The notes under the pieces: model-generated
What the model was told of the DNA's origin: nothing
Database searches by the model: none
The model's input: the letters and a program-made list of their open reading frames with translations, nothing else
Origin: Bacteroidales bacterium
Lineage (GTDB): Bacteria; Bacteroidota; Bacteroidia; Bacteroidales; P3
Direction: 5' to 3'
Assembly (NCBI GenBank): GCA_031286005.1
Contig: JAITVC010000229.1
Location: 1-9,153 of the forward strand
Length of the DNA: 9,153 nucleotides
Position numbers and translations under genes: made by a program
Shown: in pieces, positions 7,680 through 9,153 of the stretch
How positions within the stretch are numbered: position 1 is the first letter of the stretch
Layout: the number at the start of each line of letters is the position of its first letter

Positions 7680-7701
7680 CTTTCTATACCCTTTCTATAC
7701 T
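7680..7701. repeat. Tandem 11-bp pair
   Basis: CTTTCTATACC (7680-7690) is followed directly by CTTTCTATACT (7691-7701), ten of eleven bases identical. It has the same period as the main array about 70 bp to the left but a different sequence, and may be a remnant of the same process. The rest of 7702-7791 is AT-rich, with GTTAA/TTAAC-type heptamers near 7731-7758, and no gene is visible. Confidence 0.55.
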
Positions 7702-7791
7702 CATATATATCATAATCAATCTATTAAAAACTTAACTATTCATAATTAACTCCTTAACCATTTAGTCCCATTTTTTACTTTTAACTGATAT

Positions 7792-9048
7792 TCATTGAGT
7801 AAGCAACCATTTCCAAGCAGGAATAACTTGTATTGTCAGGCCGTTTTCTTGCAATGTGGTTTCTCCGGAAAATGTAACAACTTCAACTTTTTTCAATTTG
7901 TGAAATTCAGCTAATTTGACTAATGCTGTGATTTCTCGTTGATAGGTTGTATCGTCGGTTATACTATACGATACCTGTATGGCTCGACTTTCTTTTGGAA
8001 TGAAAAAATCGACTTCGATATTTTTCTTATAATAGAATACATCATCGCCGTATGTCTTTTTCAGGTCAATGGCCACGATGTTTTCCAGCAATTTGGTTTC
8101 CGGGTCGAATAGGAAGTTATTGAGAAGTCCGTTGTCGAAGAAATAGCGTTTTTTAAAGGTTTCTTTATCGCTTAATTTATCGGAATAATTGGAAATACCA
8201 AATACCAAATAGGCATCCGTTAAAAATTGCAAATATTCAACAAGCGTATTGCGAGCAATGGTTGTTCCGGTAGAATCTACAATGTTTTTCATCCGGGTTA
8301 ACGACGACGGTTGCATCACACTTTCCGCTATTTTTTTTGCAAGTACTCGGATTGCGTTTTCATTACGAATATTATTTCGAGAAATGATATCGCCTAAAAG
8401 AATTTTTTGATAGAGTGAATTGATCCAATTACGTTTGTCGTTTATTGCAAATAATTCAGCAAATCCTCCATGATAAAAATACTCTTGAAATGCTCGAACT
8501 ATTTGTGCACGTGTATCGGTGTATTCCCAATTTTTCGTTAACGTAATGTTGTGATAAGTCAGATATTCTTGAAACGAAAACGGAAAGACTTCATGGGCAA
8601 TGAAGCGTCCGCCAAGCGTTGTGTGTATATCTTTACTCAGCATTTTTGCATTACTTCCGGTAACAAATACTCGATATTTAGAATCAGCTAAACGGCGAGC
8701 AAATTTTTCCCAACCATCAATATTTTGGATTTCATCTAAAAAAATCAATGGTTTGGCATCAAACATTTCTTTGTAGGCATCCAACAACAAGCCTAATTCT
8801 TCCGCTTTGATAGAAGCAATCCGCTCATCTTCAAAATTGATGTATAAAACATCTTCTATGTCAATCTCTCTTGACAGTATCAAATCTTGAATAATCTGAT
8901 ACATTAGGTAAGATTTTCCGGCACGGCGTAGTCCGATGAGGACATAATTGGCCGATGGCTCTAATTCAATCGGTCTCTTGATCAATTTGACAGATGTTAT
9001 TTCGTTCTGTTTTTCAGCGATTAAACGCTTGATTATTTCCTTTTCCAT
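7792..9048 (-). CDS. AAA-type ATPase with C-terminal DUF4143 domain
   Basis: A 418-aa protein of the COG1373-like family (AAA_14 plus DUF4143), common in anaerobes and of poorly known function. The N-terminal ATPase shows Walker A Gly-Leu-Arg-Arg-Ala-Gly-Lys-Ser at 39-46, Walker B Leu-Ile-Phe-Leu-Asp-Glu at 101-106, the sensor-like Thr-Gly-Ser-Asn at 130-133, and Gly-Gly-Arg-Phe at 146-149 followed by Phe-Pro-Phe-Ser-Phe-Gln-Glu-Tyr. The DUF4143 half has Tyr-Phe-Phe-Asp-Asn-Gly-Leu at 302-308, Leu-Glu-Asn near 321, and Glu-Val-Asp-Phe-Phe at 345-349. The last fits the Asp of a PD-(D/E)xK-like core, but the following strand Ile-Gln-Val-Ser-Tyr-Ser (357-362) lacks the usual Glu-x-Lys, so nuclease activity is doubtful. 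No signal peptide or membrane segment is visible. It has its own strong promoter, faces the repeat-rich gap, and has no partner gene in the window. Family sure, role unknown. Confidence 0.9.
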   Translation of the reverse strand: MEKEIIKRLIAEKQNEITSVKLIKRPIELEPSANYVLIGLRRAGKSYLMYQIIQDLILSREIDIEDVLYINFEDERIASIKAEELGLLLDAYKEMFDAKPLIFLDEIQNIDGWEKFARRLADSKYRVFVTGSNAKMLSKDIHTTLGGRFIAHEVFPFSFQEYLTYHNITLTKNWEYTDTRAQIVRAFQEYFYHGGFAELFAINDKRNWINSLYQKILLGDIISRNNIRNENAIRVLAKKIAESVMQPSSLTRMKNIVDSTGTTIARNTLVEYLQFLTDAYLVFGISNYSDKLSDKETFKKRYFFDNGLLNNFLFDPETKLLENIVAIDLKKTYGDDVFYYKKNIEVDFFIPKESRAIQVSYSITDDTTYQREITALVKLAEFHKLKKVEVVTFSGETTLQENGLTIQVIPAWKWLLTQ

Positions 9049-9074
9049 ATCTCTATACTTGTTTTTACAGAGAA

Positions 9075-9105
9075 CAAAGATATAAATTATTTGTCAATAT
9101 ACAAA
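9075..9105 (-). promoter_or_regulatory. Consensus promoter of the ATPase gene (TTTG -33 / TATCTTTG -7)
   Basis: TTTG at 9105-9102 and TATCTTTG at 9082-9075 on the minus strand, with a 19-bp spacer, match the Bacteroidota consensus at both boxes. Transcription would begin around 9068-9070, about 20 nt before the ATG at 9048. Confidence 0.85.
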
Positions 9106-9107
9106 GC

Positions 9108-9124
9108 AATAATTGAAAATTATT
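9108..9124. repeat. Short inverted repeat just upstream of the ATPase promoter
   Basis: AATAATT (9108-9114) and AATTATT (9118-9124) form a 7-bp inverted repeat with a GAA spacer, 2 bp upstream of the -33 box. It could be an operator half-site pair or chance in AT-rich DNA; the arms have no G or C. No gene is visible from 9106 to the right edge. Confidence 0.3.
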
Positions 9125-9153
9125 TATCAACATAATGAGCGATAATTTTATTT

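Noticed and set aside
9124..9132. DnaA-box-like TTATCAACA
   Set aside because: Single copy with one mismatch to TTATCCACA, in AT-rich DNA, with no cluster of boxes and no dnaA or origin-type neighbours.

Overview
The window reads as chromosomal DNA of a member of the Bacteroidota, probably Bacteroidales-like. The reasons are the promoter signature TAnnTTTG (-7) with a TTTG-like -33 element about 19-22 bp upstream, the lack of strong Shine-Dalgarno sequences, AT-rich intergenic regions, and protein variants typical of the phylum: a 655-aa GyrB without the long proteobacterial insertion, and an EF-G paralogue of the EF-G2 type. This is mostly core-genome sequence. I see no phage, transposon, CRISPR array or defence island. 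The unusual material lies in the non-coding DNA and in the EF-G paralogue.

Layout: (1) 1-266, minus, 5' part of a DinD-like gene that runs off the left edge. (2) 317-709, minus, a small secreted protein of unknown function, 7 bp downstream of (3) a VOC/glyoxalase-fold protein at 717-1118. (4) panC, pantothenate synthetase, minus, 1190-2026, separated from the VOC gene by a short 9-bp-period repeat. (5) A divergent promoter region at 2027-2213 drives panC leftwards and fusA2 (EF-G paralogue, 2214-4349) rightwards. (6) A strong, probably bidirectional terminator (4369-4406) separates fusA2 from a convergent SAM-dependent O-methyltransferase gene (4419-5072, minus). (7) A long AT-rich hairpin (5090-5154) lies between that gene and tRNA-Leu(CAA) (5163-5246, minus). 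(8) gyrB, minus, 5327-7294. (9) A 456-bp gene-free region, 7336-7791, holds heptamer-phased repeats and a striking degenerate array with an 11-bp period. (10) An AAA-type ATPase/DUF4143 protein at 7792-9048, minus, has a near-perfect Bacteroidota promoter.

The genes do not form one pathway. They are mostly separate housekeeping units: coenzyme A precursor synthesis, translation (EF-G paralogue and tRNA-Leu), DNA topology (GyrB), and accessory functions (DinD-like, VOC, secreted protein, methyltransferase, ATPase). Four minus-strand units (panC, tRNA-Leu, gyrB, ATPase) carry the identical -7 box TATCTTTG.

The observations most worth following are the 17-unit, strictly 11-bp-phased array upstream of gyrB; a family of heptamer-phased intergenic repeats at three or four sites; and the EF-G paralogue, whose GTPase signature residues are largely replaced, recalling the reported GTPase-deficient EF-G2 of Bacteroides.
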